This document shows, in pieces, positions 37,541 to 47,692 of a stretch of DNA of 64,000 nt. The notes under the pieces are model-generated. The model saw only the letters and a list, made by a program, of their open reading frames with translations, had not been told where the DNA came from and did no database searches. Both the position numbers and the translations under genes were made by a program. Each line of letters begins with the position of its first letter. Positions within the stretch are counted from its first letter, which is position 1. Source of the DNA: Stenotrophomonas rhizophila (lineage in GTDB: Bacteria > Pseudomonadota > Gammaproteobacteria > Xanthomonadales > Xanthomonadaceae); the NCBI RefSeq assembly GCF_001704155.1, contig NZ_CP016294.1:1113501-1177500 (forward strand). Direction: 5' to 3'.

Positions 37541-37586
37541 TCGGTGCAAGCGTCAGGATGTTTCAAACGAATAAACAGGTTTCAGT

Positions 37587-37664
37587 GGTGGCTGTAGCTC
37601 AGTTGGTTAGAGTACCGGATTGTGATTCCGGTGGTCGGGGGTTCGAATCCCCTCAGCCACCCCA
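37587..37664 (+). tRNA. tRNA-His (GTG)
   Basis: Acceptor GTGGCTG/CAGCCAC with the extra 5' G typical of tRNA-His and encoded CCA. The anticodon is GTG (ATTGTGATT). Confidence 0.96.
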
Positions 37665-37703
37665 CTGATTTGAAGTGCCCGTTTCACCGGAAGTGGATCG
37701 GGG

Positions 37704-37731
37704 TTGCAAAAAAAGGCGCAAACGCTACACT
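37704..37731 (+). promoter_or_regulatory. Candidate promoter for the first tRNA-Lys
   Basis: TTGCAA at 37704 and TACACT at 37726-37731, spacing 16. The tRNA starts 18 bases later. Confidence 0.45.
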
Positions 37732-37748
37732 ATGCGCCTGGGATTTCA

Positions 37749-37824
37749 GGGCTGTTAGCTCAGTTGGTAGAGCAGTTGACTCTTAATCAATAGGTCCAAG
37801 GTTCGAATCCTTGACAGCCCACCA
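37749..37824 (+). tRNA. tRNA-Lys (CTT), copy 1
   Basis: Acceptor GGGCTGT/ACAGCCC, encoded CCA, anticodon loop CTCTTAA giving CTT. Identical to copy 2. Confidence 0.96.
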
Positions 37825-37830
37825 AGACAG

Positions 37831-37863
37831 AAGCCGCCTGGTTTGCCAGGCGGCTTTTTTCTT
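37831..37863 (+). terminator. Terminator after tRNA-Lys copy 1
   Basis: AAGCCGCCTGG and CCAGGCGGCTT with a TTTG loop and a T run. Confidence 0.9.
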
Positions 37864-37884
37864 GCCTGCGATCCGGTATGGCGC

Positions 37885-37907
37885 GGACACGCACGGCGTG
37901 TCGCTAC
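37885..37907 (-). repeat. SMAG repeat
   Basis: On the minus strand GTAGCGACACGCCGTGCGTG. It is part of the duplicated tRNA-Lys unit. Confidence 0.75.
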
Positions 37908-37956
37908 GCGGCGCCCGCCCCATCGCCCGCGCCTGAACATTGCCTGCAAAAACCCC

Positions 37957-37986
37957 TTGCACCCCCGTGCGGCATTGCGTCATAAT
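37957..37986 (+). promoter_or_regulatory. Promoter of the second tRNA-Lys
   Basis: TTGCAC at 37957-37962 and CATAAT at 37981-37986, spacing 18, 17 bases before the tRNA. Confidence 0.6.
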
Positions 37987-38002
37987 TCGCCTCCCGATTT
38001 TC

Positions 38003-38078
38003 GGGCTGTTAGCTCAGTTGGTAGAGCAGTTGACTCTTAATCAATAGGTCCAAGGTTCGAATCCTTGACAGCCCACCA
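38003..38078 (+). tRNA. tRNA-Lys (CTT), copy 2
   Basis: Same sequence as copy 1 at 37749-37824, with its own promoter and terminator. Confidence 0.96.
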
Positions 38079-38084
38079 AGACGA

Positions 38085-38114
38085 AAGCCATCCGGTCCGC
38101 CGGGTGGCTTTTTT
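38085..38114 (+). terminator. Terminator after tRNA-Lys copy 2
   Basis: AAGCCATCCGG and CCGGGTGGCTT with loop TCCG and a T run. It has the same plan as the terminator of copy 1, with compensating changes in both arms. Confidence 0.9.
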
Positions 38115-38139
38115 CTTGCGCGCGATCCGGTATCGCGCG

Positions 38140-38161
38140 AACACGCATGGCGTGTCCCTAC
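38140..38161 (-). repeat. SMAG repeat
   Basis: On the minus strand GTAGGGACACGCCATGCGTG. It is the counterpart of the element at 37885-37907 in the second tRNA-Lys unit. Confidence 0.75.
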
Positions 38162-38202
38162 CGGCGACCTGCTTCCGGTCTTCACGTACAATGCGCACCA
38201 GC

Positions 38203-38287
<85 letters not shown>

Positions 38288-38478
38288 GCTGACAGGGCAG
38301 GGGACTCCCCTGAACACGCCCCGGAATGACGTTCCCGGCACCCTGCTGGCGGCGCTGGCCGTTATCGGCCAAACTACAGGGCTGCGGCGGGCAGGCGCGT
38401 CCACGACCCCGCGTTCTCAACCCGTTTCATCCAATCACATCGTGCCGGGGGCGTCGCCACCGGTTGGCAGGAGTCAAC

Positions 38479-39774
38479 ATGCAAGCTTCGATCGAATCCA
38501 CCGGCAATCTGGAACGCCGCCTGACCTTCTCGCTGCCGGAAGACCGCCTGCAGACCCACATCAGCGGCCGCCTGGGCGAAATCGCCCGCACCGCGCGCAT
38601 CAAGGGCTTCCGCCCGGGCAAGGTGCCGGCCAAGGTGATCGAGCAGCGCTTCGGCCAGCAGGTTCGCAGCGAAGCCGTTGACGGCCTGCTGCGTGAGACC
38701 TTCGATGCCGCCATCCGCGAGCACGAACTGCGCATTGCCGGCGCGCCGCGCATCGACAAGGGCGACGCAGGTGAGTTCTCCTTCGTGGCCACCGTCGAGC
38801 TGGTGCCGGACTTCGGCGACGTCGACGTCAGCAAGCTGACCGTCGTGCGCCACACCGCCGAGATCAACGACGCCGACATCGACCAGATGATCACCAACCT
38901 GCGCGAACAGCGCCGCAGCTGGAGCCCGGTGGATCGTGGCGCCCAGGAGGGCGACCTGGTGGCGCTGGAAACCTGGTCGCAGGCCGGCGATGAGCGCCTG
39001 CCGGCAGAAGGCACCGAAAAGGGCAGCGTGGTGGTGGGCCAGGGCATGATGTTCGAGCAGATCGAACAGGGCCTGGTCGGCCTGGCCAAGGGTGAAGAAA
39101 AGACCCTGGACGTCGAGTTCCCGGCCGACTGGCGCGTGCCGGCGCTGGCTGGCAAGCAGGTCAAGGTCACCGTCAAGGCGGTGGACGTGTCCGCGCCGGT
39201 GCTGCCGGAGGTGGATGCCGAGTTCATCAAGAGCTTCGGCGTGAAGGGCGGCGACGTGGAGCAGTTCCGCAAGGACATCCGCGCCAACCTGGAGCGCGAG
39301 CTCAAGGGCGCCCTGATGAACCGCCTGCGCCGTGAAGTGGGCGAGCAGCTGATTGCCGCCTACGCCTCGGTCGAAATGCCGCCGCGCCTGGTCGACAACG
39401 AAGCCCGCGCCATGCTGGCCCAGCAGGTCGAGCAGATCCGCCGCAGCGGCCGCAACCCGGGCGAAATCCCGGCCGACGCCCATGAAGGCTTCAAGGACGC
39501 GGCCGCCAAGCGCGTGCTGGTTGGCCTGCTGGTCGGTGAAGTGGCCCGCCGCAACGACCTGCGCCTGGACCCCAAGCGCCTGAACGAAACCATGCGCCTG
39601 ATCGCCTCGACCTATGAAGAGCCGGAGCAGGTCATTGAGATGTACCGCAACGACCCCCAGCTGATGAGTGGGCTGCAGAACCGCGTGATGGAAGAGCAGG
39701 TGATCGACTGGATCGCCGAGCGCGCCCAGCACACGGAAGAGCAGTTGTCGTTCCAGGACGCGATCCGCCAGTAA
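38479..39774 (+). CDS. tig: Trigger factor
   Basis: This is the ribosome-bound chaperone and prolyl isomerase. The protein has 431 residues. The N-terminal ribosome-binding domain has the signature [17 protein letters not shown] (about residues 43-59). The FKBP-type domain (about 150-230) contains [12 protein letters not shown] and [21 protein letters not shown]. The C-terminal helical arms hold substrates. The start at 38479 ([15 protein letters not shown]) is the family start; the open frame back to 38326 runs into the tRNA-Leu flank. It heads the tig-clpP-clpX-lon-hupB-ppiD block. Confidence 0.97.
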   Translation: MQASIESTGNLERRLTFSLPEDRLQTHISGRLGEIARTARIKGFRPGKVPAKVIEQRFGQQVRSEAVDGLLRETFDAAIREHELRIAGAPRIDKGDAGEFSFVATVELVPDFGDVDVSKLTVVRHTAEINDADIDQMITNLREQRRSWSPVDRGAQEGDLVALETWSQAGDERLPAEGTEKGSVVVGQGMMFEQIEQGLVGLAKGEEKTLDVEFPADWRVPALAGKQVKVTVKAVDVSAPVLPEVDAEFIKSFGVKGGDVEQFRKDIRANLERELKGALMNRLRREVGEQLIAAYASVEMPPRLVDNEARAMLAQQVEQIRRSGRNPGEIPADAHEGFKDAAAKRVLVGLLVGEVARRNDLRLDPKRLNETMRLIASTYEEPEQVIEMYRNDPQLMSGLQNRVMEEQVIDWIAERAQHTEEQLSFQDAIRQ

Positions 39775-39791
39775 GCGGCCCGCGTTTTACG

Positions 39792-39811
39792 CCCCGCGCC
39801 CCGGCGCGGGG
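39792..39811 (+). terminator. Hairpin between tig and clpP
   Basis: CCCCGCGCC and GGCGCGGGG with a two-base loop. There is no good T run, so it may be an attenuator or processing site. Confidence 0.4.
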
Positions 39812-39839
39812 TCGTTCCCCCCAAAATAGGTGCCTCACA

Positions 39840-40466
39840 ATGGACAACCGAACCACAGCCCTGAACATGGTTCCGATGGTGGTCGAACAGACCAGCCGCG
39901 GCGAGCGCGCCTATGACATCTATTCGCGCCTGTTGAAGGAGCGCCTGATCTTCCTCGTGGGCCCGATCGACGATCACATGGCCAACGTGGTGGTGGCGCA
40001 GCTGCTGTTCCTGGAAGCGGACAATCCGGAAAAGGACATCAGCATCTACATCAACTCGCCCGGTGGCGTGGTCACCGCCGGAATGGCGATCTACGACACC
40101 ATGCAGTACATCAAGCCGGACGTGAGCACCATCTGCGTCGGCCAGGCCGCCTCGATGGGCGCGCTGCTGCTGGCCTCCGGCGCCGCCGGCAAGCGTTACG
40201 CGCTGCCGAATTCGCGCGTGATGATCCACCAGCCGCTGGGCGGTTTCCAGGGCCAGGCCACGGATATCGACATCCACGCCCGTGAGATCCTGACCCTGCG
40301 TTCGCGCCTGAACGAAGTGCTGGCCAAGCACACCGGCCAGTCGCTGGAGACCATCGCGCGCGATACCGAGCGCGACAACTTCAAGAGCGCGGCCGATGCG
40401 GTGGCTTACGGCCTGGTCGACCAGGTGCTCGAGCGCCGTCCGGAAGAGTCGATCACCCCGGCCTGA
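39840..40466 (+). CDS. clpP: ATP-dependent Clp protease proteolytic subunit
   Basis: This is the serine peptidase core that forms a double heptamer with ClpX or ClpA. The 208-residue protein has the nucleophile S105 in [15 protein letters not shown]130 in [17 protein letters not shown], and the third member of the triad in the RDTERDNF region. A short propeptide is removed before the mature residues, as in E. coli. It sits 65 bases after tig and 125 bases before clpX. Confidence 0.97.
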   Translation: MDNRTTALNMVPMVVEQTSRGERAYDIYSRLLKERLIFLVGPIDDHMANVVVAQLLFLEADNPEKDISIYINSPGGVVTAGMAIYDTMQYIKPDVSTICVGQAASMGALLLASGAAGKRYALPNSRVMIHQPLGGFQGQATDIDIHAREILTLRSRLNEVLAKHTGQSLETIARDTERDNFKSAADAVAYGLVDQVLERRPEESITPA

Positions 40467-40591
40467 TGTGCCGCCAGGCCGGGAAACCGGCCTGTTTCCG
40501 CAGGGTCGGGCTGGACTGGCGTCCTCCCGACCCTGTGCTATTCTCGAATCGAACCCCCGTTCAGCGGGTGGGGTAACTGGGTAAGCGAAGC

Positions 40592-41881
<1,290 letters not shown>

Positions 41882-41934
41882 TCCATCAAGCATTTGAATT
41901 GATGGACCTTTTTCAGAGCATCTTGCATCTGGAC

Positions 41935-41969
41935 GCCGATGGCCCCATAACGGGGCCATCGGCTTTTTT
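41935..41969 (+). terminator. Terminator after clpX
   Basis: GCCGATGGCCCC and GGGGCCATCGGC with loop ATAAC, then a T run, so lon probably has its own promoter in the next 55 bases. Confidence 0.9.
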
Positions 41970-42022
41970 GTATCCGGGTGACGCTGCCCGGAGGCCATCC
42001 CCACTGCTCAACTGGAGCCCAC

Positions 42023-44488
42023 ATGGCCCGTTCCCCAACTGAGACTCTCGACCTGCCGGTACTGCCGCTGCGCGACGTGGTGGTGTTCCCGCACATGGTC
42101 ATTCCGCTGTTCGTCGGCCGCGACAAATCCATGCATGCGCTGGAGCAGGCGATGGAGGCGGACAAGCGCATCCTGCTGCTGGCGCAGAAGTCGGCCGAGA
42201 CCGACGACCCCACCGCCGCCGATCTCTACCAGGTCGGCACCCTGGCCCAGGTGCTGCAGCTGCTGAAGCTGCCCGACGGCACCATCAAGGTGCTGGTGGA
42301 AGGCCTGTCGCGCGTCAACGTCACCCAGGTCACCGAGCGCGACGGTTCGCTGCACGGCGTGGCCGAGGAAATCGAATCGGACGACGCGCGCGAGCCGCGT
42401 GAGGTCGAGGCCATCGCCCGTTCGCTGATGTCGCTGTTCGAACAGTACGTCAAGACCAACCGCAAGCTGCCGCCGGAGCTGCTGCAGACCCTGGCCGGCA
42501 TCGATGAACCGGCGCGCCTGGCCGATACCATCGCCGCGCACATCAGCGTGCGCCTGGCCGACAAGCAGCGCCTGCTGGAAACCCTGCAGGTCGGTGACCG
42601 CCTGGAAATGCTGGTGGGCCTGGTCGACGGCGAGATCGACGTGCAGCAGATGGAGAAGCGCATCCGCGGCCGGGTCAAGTCGCAGATGGAAAAGAGCCAG
42701 CGCGAGTACTACCTCAACGAGCAGATGAAGGCCATCCAGAAGGAACTGGGCGACCTCGACGATGCGCCGGGCGAGCTGGAAGAGCTGGCGCGCAAGATCG
42801 CCGAAGCGGGCATGCCCAAGCCGGTGGAAGCCAAGGCCAAGGCCGAGCTCAACAAGCTCAAGCAGATGTCGCCGATGTCGGCCGAAGCGGCCGTGGTGCG
42901 CAATTACCTGGATTGGCTGCTGGGCGTGCCGTGGAAGAAGCGCACCAAGGTGCGCAAGGACCTCAAGGTTGCCCAGGACACCCTGGATGCCGACCACTTC
43001 GGCCTGGACAAGGTCAAGGACCGCATCCTGGAATACCTGGCGGTGCAGTCGCGCGTGAAGCAGATGAAGGGCCCGATCCTGTGCCTGGTGGGGCCGCCGG
43101 GCGTGGGCAAGACCTCGCTGGGGCAGTCCATCGCCAAGGCCACCAACCGCAAGTTCGTGCGCATGAGCCTGGGCGGCGTGCGCGACGAGGCCGAGATCCG
43201 TGGCCACCGTCGCACCTACGTCGGCTCCATGCCGGGCCGCATCGTGCAGAACCTCAACAAGGTGGGCAGCAGGAACGCGCTGTTCGTGCTGGACGAGATC
43301 GACAAGATGTCGATGGACTTCCGTGGCGACCCGTCTTCGGCGCTGCTGGAAGTGCTCGACCCGGAACAGAACAACGCCTTCAACGACCACTACCTGGAAG
43401 TGGACCTGGACCTGTCCGAAGTGATGTTCGTGGCGACCTCGAACTCGCTCAACATCCCCGGCCCGCTGCTGGACCGCATGGAAGTGATCCGCATCCCCGG
43501 CTACACCGAGGATGAGAAGCTCAACATCGCCATGCGCTACCTGGTGCCCAAGCAGCTCAAGGCCAACGGCCTGAAGCCGGAGGAGCTGGAAATCGAGGCC
43601 GACGCCATCCAGGACGTGGTGCGTTACTACACCCGCGAATCGGGCGTGCGCAACCTCGAGCGCGAAGTCGCCAAGATCTGCCGCAAGGTGGTGAAGGAAA
43701 TCGCGCTGGGCGGTCCGGCGGTGCTGGCCAAGCCGGCCAAGGCCGGCAAGAAGGCCGCGGCGAAGAAGAAGGCACTGGTGGTGGTCAACGGCCGGAACCT
43801 GGAGAAGTACCTGGGCGTGCGCCGCTTCGACTTCGGCCGCGCCGAGGAGCAGAACGAGATCGGCCTGGTCACCGGCCTGGCCTGGACCGAAGTGGGCGGC
43901 GACCTGCTGCAGATCGAATCCACCCTGGTCCCGGGCAAGGGCGCGCTGATCCTGACCGGCCAGTTGGGCAACGTGATGAAGGAATCGGCCTCGGCCGCGC
44001 TGTCGGTGGTGCGTTCGCGCGCCGAGCGGCTGGGCATCGATGCCGAGTTCCTGCAGAAGCATGACGTGCACGTGCACGTGCCCGATGGCGCCACCCCGAA
44101 GGACGGCCCCAGCGCCGGCATCGCGATGGTCACCTCGTTGGTGTCGATGCTGACCAAGGTGCCGATCCGCGCCGAAGTGGCGATGACCGGCGAGATCACC
44201 CTGCGTGGTCGCGTCACCGCCATCGGTGGCCTGAAGGAAAAACTGCTGGCGGCGCTGCGCGGTGGCATCACCACCGTGATCATCCCCGAAGAGAACCGCA
44301 AGGACCTGGCTGACATTCCGGCCAACGTCACCCGCGACCTGAAGATCATTCCGGTGAAGTGGATTGAAGAGGTGCTGGACCTGGCCCTGGAAACGCCGCT
44401 GACCGCGCCCAAGCCAAAGAAGGATGGGCAACGCGTCACAGTGCGGGGCAAGAGCAAGACAGCATCCACAACGCGCGTCAAGCACTGA
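42023..44488 (+). CDS. lon: Lon protease
   Basis: This ATP-dependent cytosolic protease removes misfolded and regulatory proteins. The 821-residue protein has the LON substrate-binding domain ([20 protein letters not shown]), AAA+ motifs [15 protein letters not shown] and [11 protein letters not shown], and the protease domain with the Ser-Lys dyad: S697 in [14 protein letters not shown] and the lysine of [12 protein letters not shown] Lys/Ala-rich insertion at about residues 569-588 separates the ATPase from the protease domain and makes the protein longer than E. coli Lon (784). The start at 42023 follows GGAG; the open frame starts earlier but is not conserved. Confidence 0.97.
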   Translation: MARSPTETLDLPVLPLRDVVVFPHMVIPLFVGRDKSMHALEQAMEADKRILLLAQKSAETDDPTAADLYQVGTLAQVLQLLKLPDGTIKVLVEGLSRVNVTQVTERDGSLHGVAEEIESDDAREPREVEAIARSLMSLFEQYVKTNRKLPPELLQTLAGIDEPARLADTIAAHISVRLADKQRLLETLQVGDRLEMLVGLVDGEIDVQQMEKRIRGRVKSQMEKSQREYYLNEQMKAIQKELGDLDDAPGELEELARKIAEAGMPKPVEAKAKAELNKLKQMSPMSAEAAVVRNYLDWLLGVPWKKRTKVRKDLKVAQDTLDADHFGLDKVKDRILEYLAVQSRVKQMKGPILCLVGPPGVGKTSLGQSIAKATNRKFVRMSLGGVRDEAEIRGHRRTYVGSMPGRIVQNLNKVGSRNALFVLDEIDKMSMDFRGDPSSALLEVLDPEQNNAFNDHYLEVDLDLSEVMFVATSNSLNIPGPLLDRMEVIRIPGYTEDEKLNIAMRYLVPKQLKANGLKPEELEIEADAIQDVVRYYTRESGVRNLEREVAKICRKVVKEIALGGPAVLAKPAKAGKKAAAKKKALVVVNGRNLEKYLGVRRFDFGRAEEQNEIGLVTGLAWTEVGGDLLQIESTLVPGKGALILTGQLGNVMKESASAALSVVRSRAERLGIDAEFLQKHDVHVHVPDGATPKDGPSAGIAMVTSLVSMLTKVPIRAEVAMTGEITLRGRVTAIGGLKEKLLAALRGGITTVIIPEENRKDLADIPANVTRDLKIIPVKWIEEVLDLALETPLTAPKPKKDGQRVTVRGKSKTASTTRVKH

Positions 44489-44537
44489 CGCGCGCATGGG
44501 AAATGCCCGAAACCCGCGTCGTTATTGGCTTTTCAGC

Positions 44538-44566
44538 TTGCGCGGGTAGGGGTGCGCTGGTATAAA
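44538..44566 (+). promoter_or_regulatory. Promoter of hupB
   Basis: TTGCGC at 44538-44543 and TATAAA at 44561-44566, spacing exactly 17, in the gap between lon and hupB. Confidence 0.75.
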
Positions 44567-44693
44567 AGCACCACTCGCAAGTCAGCAGACGCTGACGGGT
44601 GCGAATCGAGAACTTCACTGGCGTCCGGCCACGTAGCGGGCCGGATGCTTCACTGTCGAACATGCGGAATCCCCGCCAAAGGAGCTGTACAGA

Positions 44694-44966
44694 ATGAACA
44701 AGACCGAATTGATCGACGCCGTTGCCGAATCCGCTGACCTGACCAAGGCCGAGTCGCAACGCGCTGTCGATGCCGTCATCGCTGCTGTCACCAAGGCCCT
44801 GAAGGGCGGTGATGCGGTGACCCTGGTGGGCTTCGGTACGTTCCAGGTGCGCGACCGCGCCGCCCGTACCGGCCGCAACCCGAAGACCGGCGACACCATC
44901 AAGATCGCTGCGTCGAAGAATCCGTCGTTCAAGGCTGGCAAAGCCCTGAAGGATGCCGTAAACTAA
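44694..44966 (+). CDS. hupB: DNA-binding protein HU
   Basis: This 90-residue nucleoid protein bends and compacts DNA. It has the HU/IHF family plan: [33 protein letters not shown] with the DNA-intercalating proline, and [16 protein letters not shown] at the end. AAGGAG precedes the ATG. It lies between lon and a tRNA pair. Confidence 0.97.
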   Translation: MNKTELIDAVAESADLTKAESQRAVDAVIAAVTKALKGGDAVTLVGFGTFQVRDRAARTGRNPKTGDTIKIAASKNPSFKAGKALKDAVN

Positions 44967-44977
44967 GCGGCTTGCTG

Positions 44978-45052
44978 GGGTGCTTAGCTCAGCGGTAGAG
45001 CGTCTCCTTTACACGGAGAGGGTCGGGGGTTCGAAACCCTCAGCACCCACCA
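44978..45052 (+). tRNA. tRNA-Val (TAC)
   Basis: Acceptor GGGTGCT/AGCACCC, encoded CCA, anticodon loop CTTTACA giving TAC. It is 11 bases after the HU stop codon. Confidence 0.96.
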
Positions 45053-45079
45053 TGCACCGCCAGTAAAAGTTTGAAATGT

Positions 45080-45156
45080 GGAGCGGTAGTTCAGCTGGTT
45101 AGAATGCTGGCCTGTCACGCCGGAGGTCGCGGGTTCGAGTCCCGTCCGCTCCGCCA
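45080..45156 (+). tRNA. tRNA-Asp (GTC), copy 1
   Basis: Acceptor GGAGCGG/CCGCTCC, encoded CCA, anticodon loop CTGTCAC giving GTC. Confidence 0.96.
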
Positions 45157-45164
45157 GTTTCAAC

Positions 45165-45197
45165 GAGGCCCCTGAGCAATCGGGGGCCTTGTTTTCT
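45165..45197 (+). terminator. Hairpin and T-rich stretch after tRNA-Asp copy 1
   Basis: AGGCCCC and GGGGCCT with a loop of about nine bases, then TTGTTTTC, marking the end of the tRNA-Val/tRNA-Asp transcript. Confidence 0.75.
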
Positions 45198-45220
45198 GTA
45201 ATGAAGTTGTAGAGTCGTTT

Positions 45221-45244
45221 GTAGAGTCGACTGTTAGTCGACTG
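45221..45244 (+). repeat. SMAG repeat
   Basis: GTAGAGTCGACTGTTAGTCG, between tRNA-Asp copies 1 and 2. An incomplete GTAGAGTCG stands 12 bases before it. Confidence 0.7.
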
Positions 45245-45270
45245 TCGGCCGACTTCGAAAAAATAAACGC

Positions 45271-45347
45271 GGAGCGGTAGTTCAGCTGGTTAGAATGCTG
45301 GCCTGTCACGCCGGAGGTCGCGGGTTCGAGTCCCGTCCGCTCCGCCA
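45271..45347 (+). tRNA. tRNA-Asp (GTC), copy 2
   Basis: Identical to copy 1 over all 77 bases. Confidence 0.96.
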
Positions 45348-45435
45348 GTTACAAAAAATCCTCGAAAAGCAGTACTTCGGGGTGGGTTTTCTGAATATCT
45401 TCGGATATAATGAGCGCCTGCAAAGTTTCAAGCGC

Positions 45436-45512
45436 GGAGCGGTAGTTCAGCTGGTTAGAATGCTGGCCTGTCACGCCGGAGGTCGCGGGTTCGAGTCCCG
45501 TCCGCTCCGCCA
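45436..45512 (+). tRNA. tRNA-Asp (GTC), copy 3
   Basis: Identical to copies 1 and 2. A TATAAT at 45406-45411 may be a -10 box just upstream. Confidence 0.96.
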
Positions 45513-45521
45513 ATTCTTGAA

Positions 45522-45554
45522 GGCCCCTGGTGCAAACCAGGGGCTTTTCTTTTT
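45522..45554 (+). terminator. Terminator after tRNA-Asp copy 3
   Basis: GGCCCCTGG-TGCAAA-CCAGGGGC followed by TTTTCTTTTT. Confidence 0.88.
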
Positions 45555-45646
45555 GCTGCGATGCCCGGGTGCCGGGCGCCCCTGTTGGGGAGTGGCGCGA
45601 AGCGGGGTACACTGCCGGATTCGCCAATCGGGCCTTGATTTCTCCC

Positions 45647-47620
45647 ATGCTGCAGAAACTTCGCGACAAGACCTCGGGCTGGATCGTTACCGTGATCCTG
45701 GGGCTGCTGATGATTCCGTTCCTGTTCGTGATCGACTCCAGCTACCTGGGTGGTGTCGGCGCGCAGAACGTGGCCAAGGTGGCAGCGCCGCCGACCTGGT
45801 GGCGCTCGGCGCCGTCGTGGTGGCCGATGTCCTTCCTCTGGCAGCACCATGAAATCAGTGCGGAAGAATTCCGTACCCGTTTCGAGCAGGCGCGCCAGCA
45901 GGCCCGCCAGCAGCAGGGCGAGAACTTCGACCCGCGCCAATTCGAAAGCGCCGAGAACAAGCGCGCCGTGCTCGACCAGATGATCGATGAGAAGGTCGTG
46001 CGCCTGGCCGGCGAACAGTCCGGCATCGTCATCGGCGACGCCGCCGTGCGCGAAACCATCGCCTCCATCCCGGGCTTCATCGGCCCCGATGGCAAGTTCA
46101 ACCAGGACCAGTACCGCCTGGCGCTGACCACCGGCAACCCACCGCGCACCCCGGCGCAGTTCGAAACGCTGGTGCGCGAGAGCCTGCAGCAGTCGATCAT
46201 TCCGCAGGCGCTGCAGGAATCGGGTTTTGTCACCAGCGTGGAGGCCGAGCGGCTGATGAAGCTGCTGGGCGAAACGCGTGACGTGGAAATCGCCGCGCTG
46301 CCGGAGCTGCCGGCCGATACGGCAGAAGTGACCGACGCACAGATCAAGCAGTGGTACGACAGCCACCCGAAGGATTTCCGTCAGCCGGAAACCGTGTCGC
46401 TGGAGTTCGTGGAAATCAACGCGGCCGCGCTGCCGCCGGCGGCCGCCGCCGATGAAGCCACCCTGCGCAAGCGCTACGCCGACGAGAAGGCGCGCTTCTC
46501 CACGCCCGAAGCCCGTCTTGCATCGCACATCCTGATCGCCGCCGATGGCAGCGAACCGGCCAAGCTCAAGGCCGCTGAACAAAAGGCCGCCGCACTGGCA
46601 ACGCAGGCCAAGGCGCCGGGTGCGGATTTCGCCGCGCTGGCCAAGGCCAACTCGGACGACACCGGCTCCAAGGCCACCGGTGGTGACCTGGGCTGGGTGG
46701 AACGCGATTCCATGGTCAAGCCGTTCGAAGACGCGCTGTTTGGCATGAAGGCAGGCGAGGTGAGCGCACCGGTCAAGACCGAGTTCGGCTACCACGTGCT
46801 GCAGCTGCGCGAGGTCCGTGGTGGCCAGCAGCGTCCGTTCGAGGAGGTCCGCGACCAGCTCGCCGCCGAACAGCTCAAGGCCGACAACGAAGGCGCGTTC
46901 TCCGAACTGAGCGGCCGCCTGGTCGACCAGGTCTACAAGAACCCGACCTCGCTGCAGGGCGCGGCCGATGCGCTGAAGCTGAAGGTGCAGACCCTCGGCC
47001 CGTTCACCCGCGACACCGCCAGTGGCATTGCCGCCAACCCGGCAGTGCTGCGCGCGGCGTTCTCCGATGTGCTGGTGCAGGACGGCACCGTGAGCGACCC
47101 GATCGCGATCACGCCCGACCACAGCGTGATGATCCGCGTGACCGACCACAGCCCGGAACAGGCATTGCCGCTGGACAAGGCCCGCGACGGCGTGATCGCC
47201 GCGATCCGCGCCGACCGCAACCGCCAGGTCTCGGCCAAGGCCGCTGATGCGCTGCTGGCCAAGCTCAACGCCGGGCAGACCCTGCAGGCGCTGGCCGCCG
47301 AAGAGAAGCTGCAGCTCAGCCCGCTGCCGGGCCTGCCGCGCACCCAGCCGGTGCCGACCCCGGAGATCAACCGCGCCGTGTTCGCCGCCCCGGCCCCGGC
47401 CGAAGGCAAGCCGAGCTATGGCAAGGTCGCCGTGCAGGACCGCTACGTGGTGTTCGCGGTCAACAAGGTGACCCCGCCGAACCTGGCTGATGTCCCGGCC
47501 GAGCAGAAGCAGCAGTTCAAGGACCAGCTGGACCAGGTAGACGGCATGGCCTCGGCCAAGGCCTTCATCCAGGCCATGCGCAAGCACTACAAGGTGCAGG
47601 TCGAAGAAGCCAACCTGTAA
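45647..47620 (+). CDS. ppiD: PpiD-like periplasmic folding chaperone
   Basis: This inner-membrane-anchored chaperone at the SecYEG exit has a parvulin-type domain. The 657-residue protein has a membrane anchor at about 12-30 (GWIVTVILGLLMIPFLFV), SurA-like N-terminal helices, a rotamase domain (RLASHILIA then GGDLGWVERDSMVKPFEDAL and FGYHVLQLREV, about 267-367), and a C-terminal helical region. The start at 45647 is where the anchor begins; an open frame upstream passes through the tRNA-Asp copy 3 terminator. Position after hupB is the usual one. A terminator follows at 47644. Confidence 0.93.
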   Translation: MLQKLRDKTSGWIVTVILGLLMIPFLFVIDSSYLGGVGAQNVAKVAAPPTWWRSAPSWWPMSFLWQHHEISAEEFRTRFEQARQQARQQQGENFDPRQFESAENKRAVLDQMIDEKVVRLAGEQSGIVIGDAAVRETIASIPGFIGPDGKFNQDQYRLALTTGNPPRTPAQFETLVRESLQQSIIPQALQESGFVTSVEAERLMKLLGETRDVEIAALPELPADTAEVTDAQIKQWYDSHPKDFRQPETVSLEFVEINAAALPPAAAADEATLRKRYADEKARFSTPEARLASHILIAADGSEPAKLKAAEQKAAALATQAKAPGADFAALAKANSDDTGSKATGGDLGWVERDSMVKPFEDALFGMKAGEVSAPVKTEFGYHVLQLREVRGGQQRPFEEVRDQLAAEQLKADNEGAFSELSGRLVDQVYKNPTSLQGAADALKLKVQTLGPFTRDTASGIAANPAVLRAAFSDVLVQDGTVSDPIAITPDHSVMIRVTDHSPEQALPLDKARDGVIAAIRADRNRQVSAKAADALLAKLNAGQTLQALAAEEKLQLSPLPGLPRTQPVPTPEINRAVFAAPAPAEGKPSYGKVAVQDRYVVFAVNKVTPPNLADVPAEQKQQFKDQLDQVDGMASAKAFIQAMRKHYKVQVEEANL

Positions 47621-47643
47621 GGGTTGGCTGGCGTCCGCTTACG

Positions 47644-47676
47644 AAAAAGGCCCGGCAATGCCGGGCCTTTTTTTTG
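47644..47676. terminator. Terminator between ppiD and mltD
   Basis: AAAAAGGCCCGGC and GCCGGGCC with loop AAT and T run, at the junction of two converging genes. Confidence 0.9.
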
Positions 47677-47692
47677 TTGCGCCTTGTCCGCC

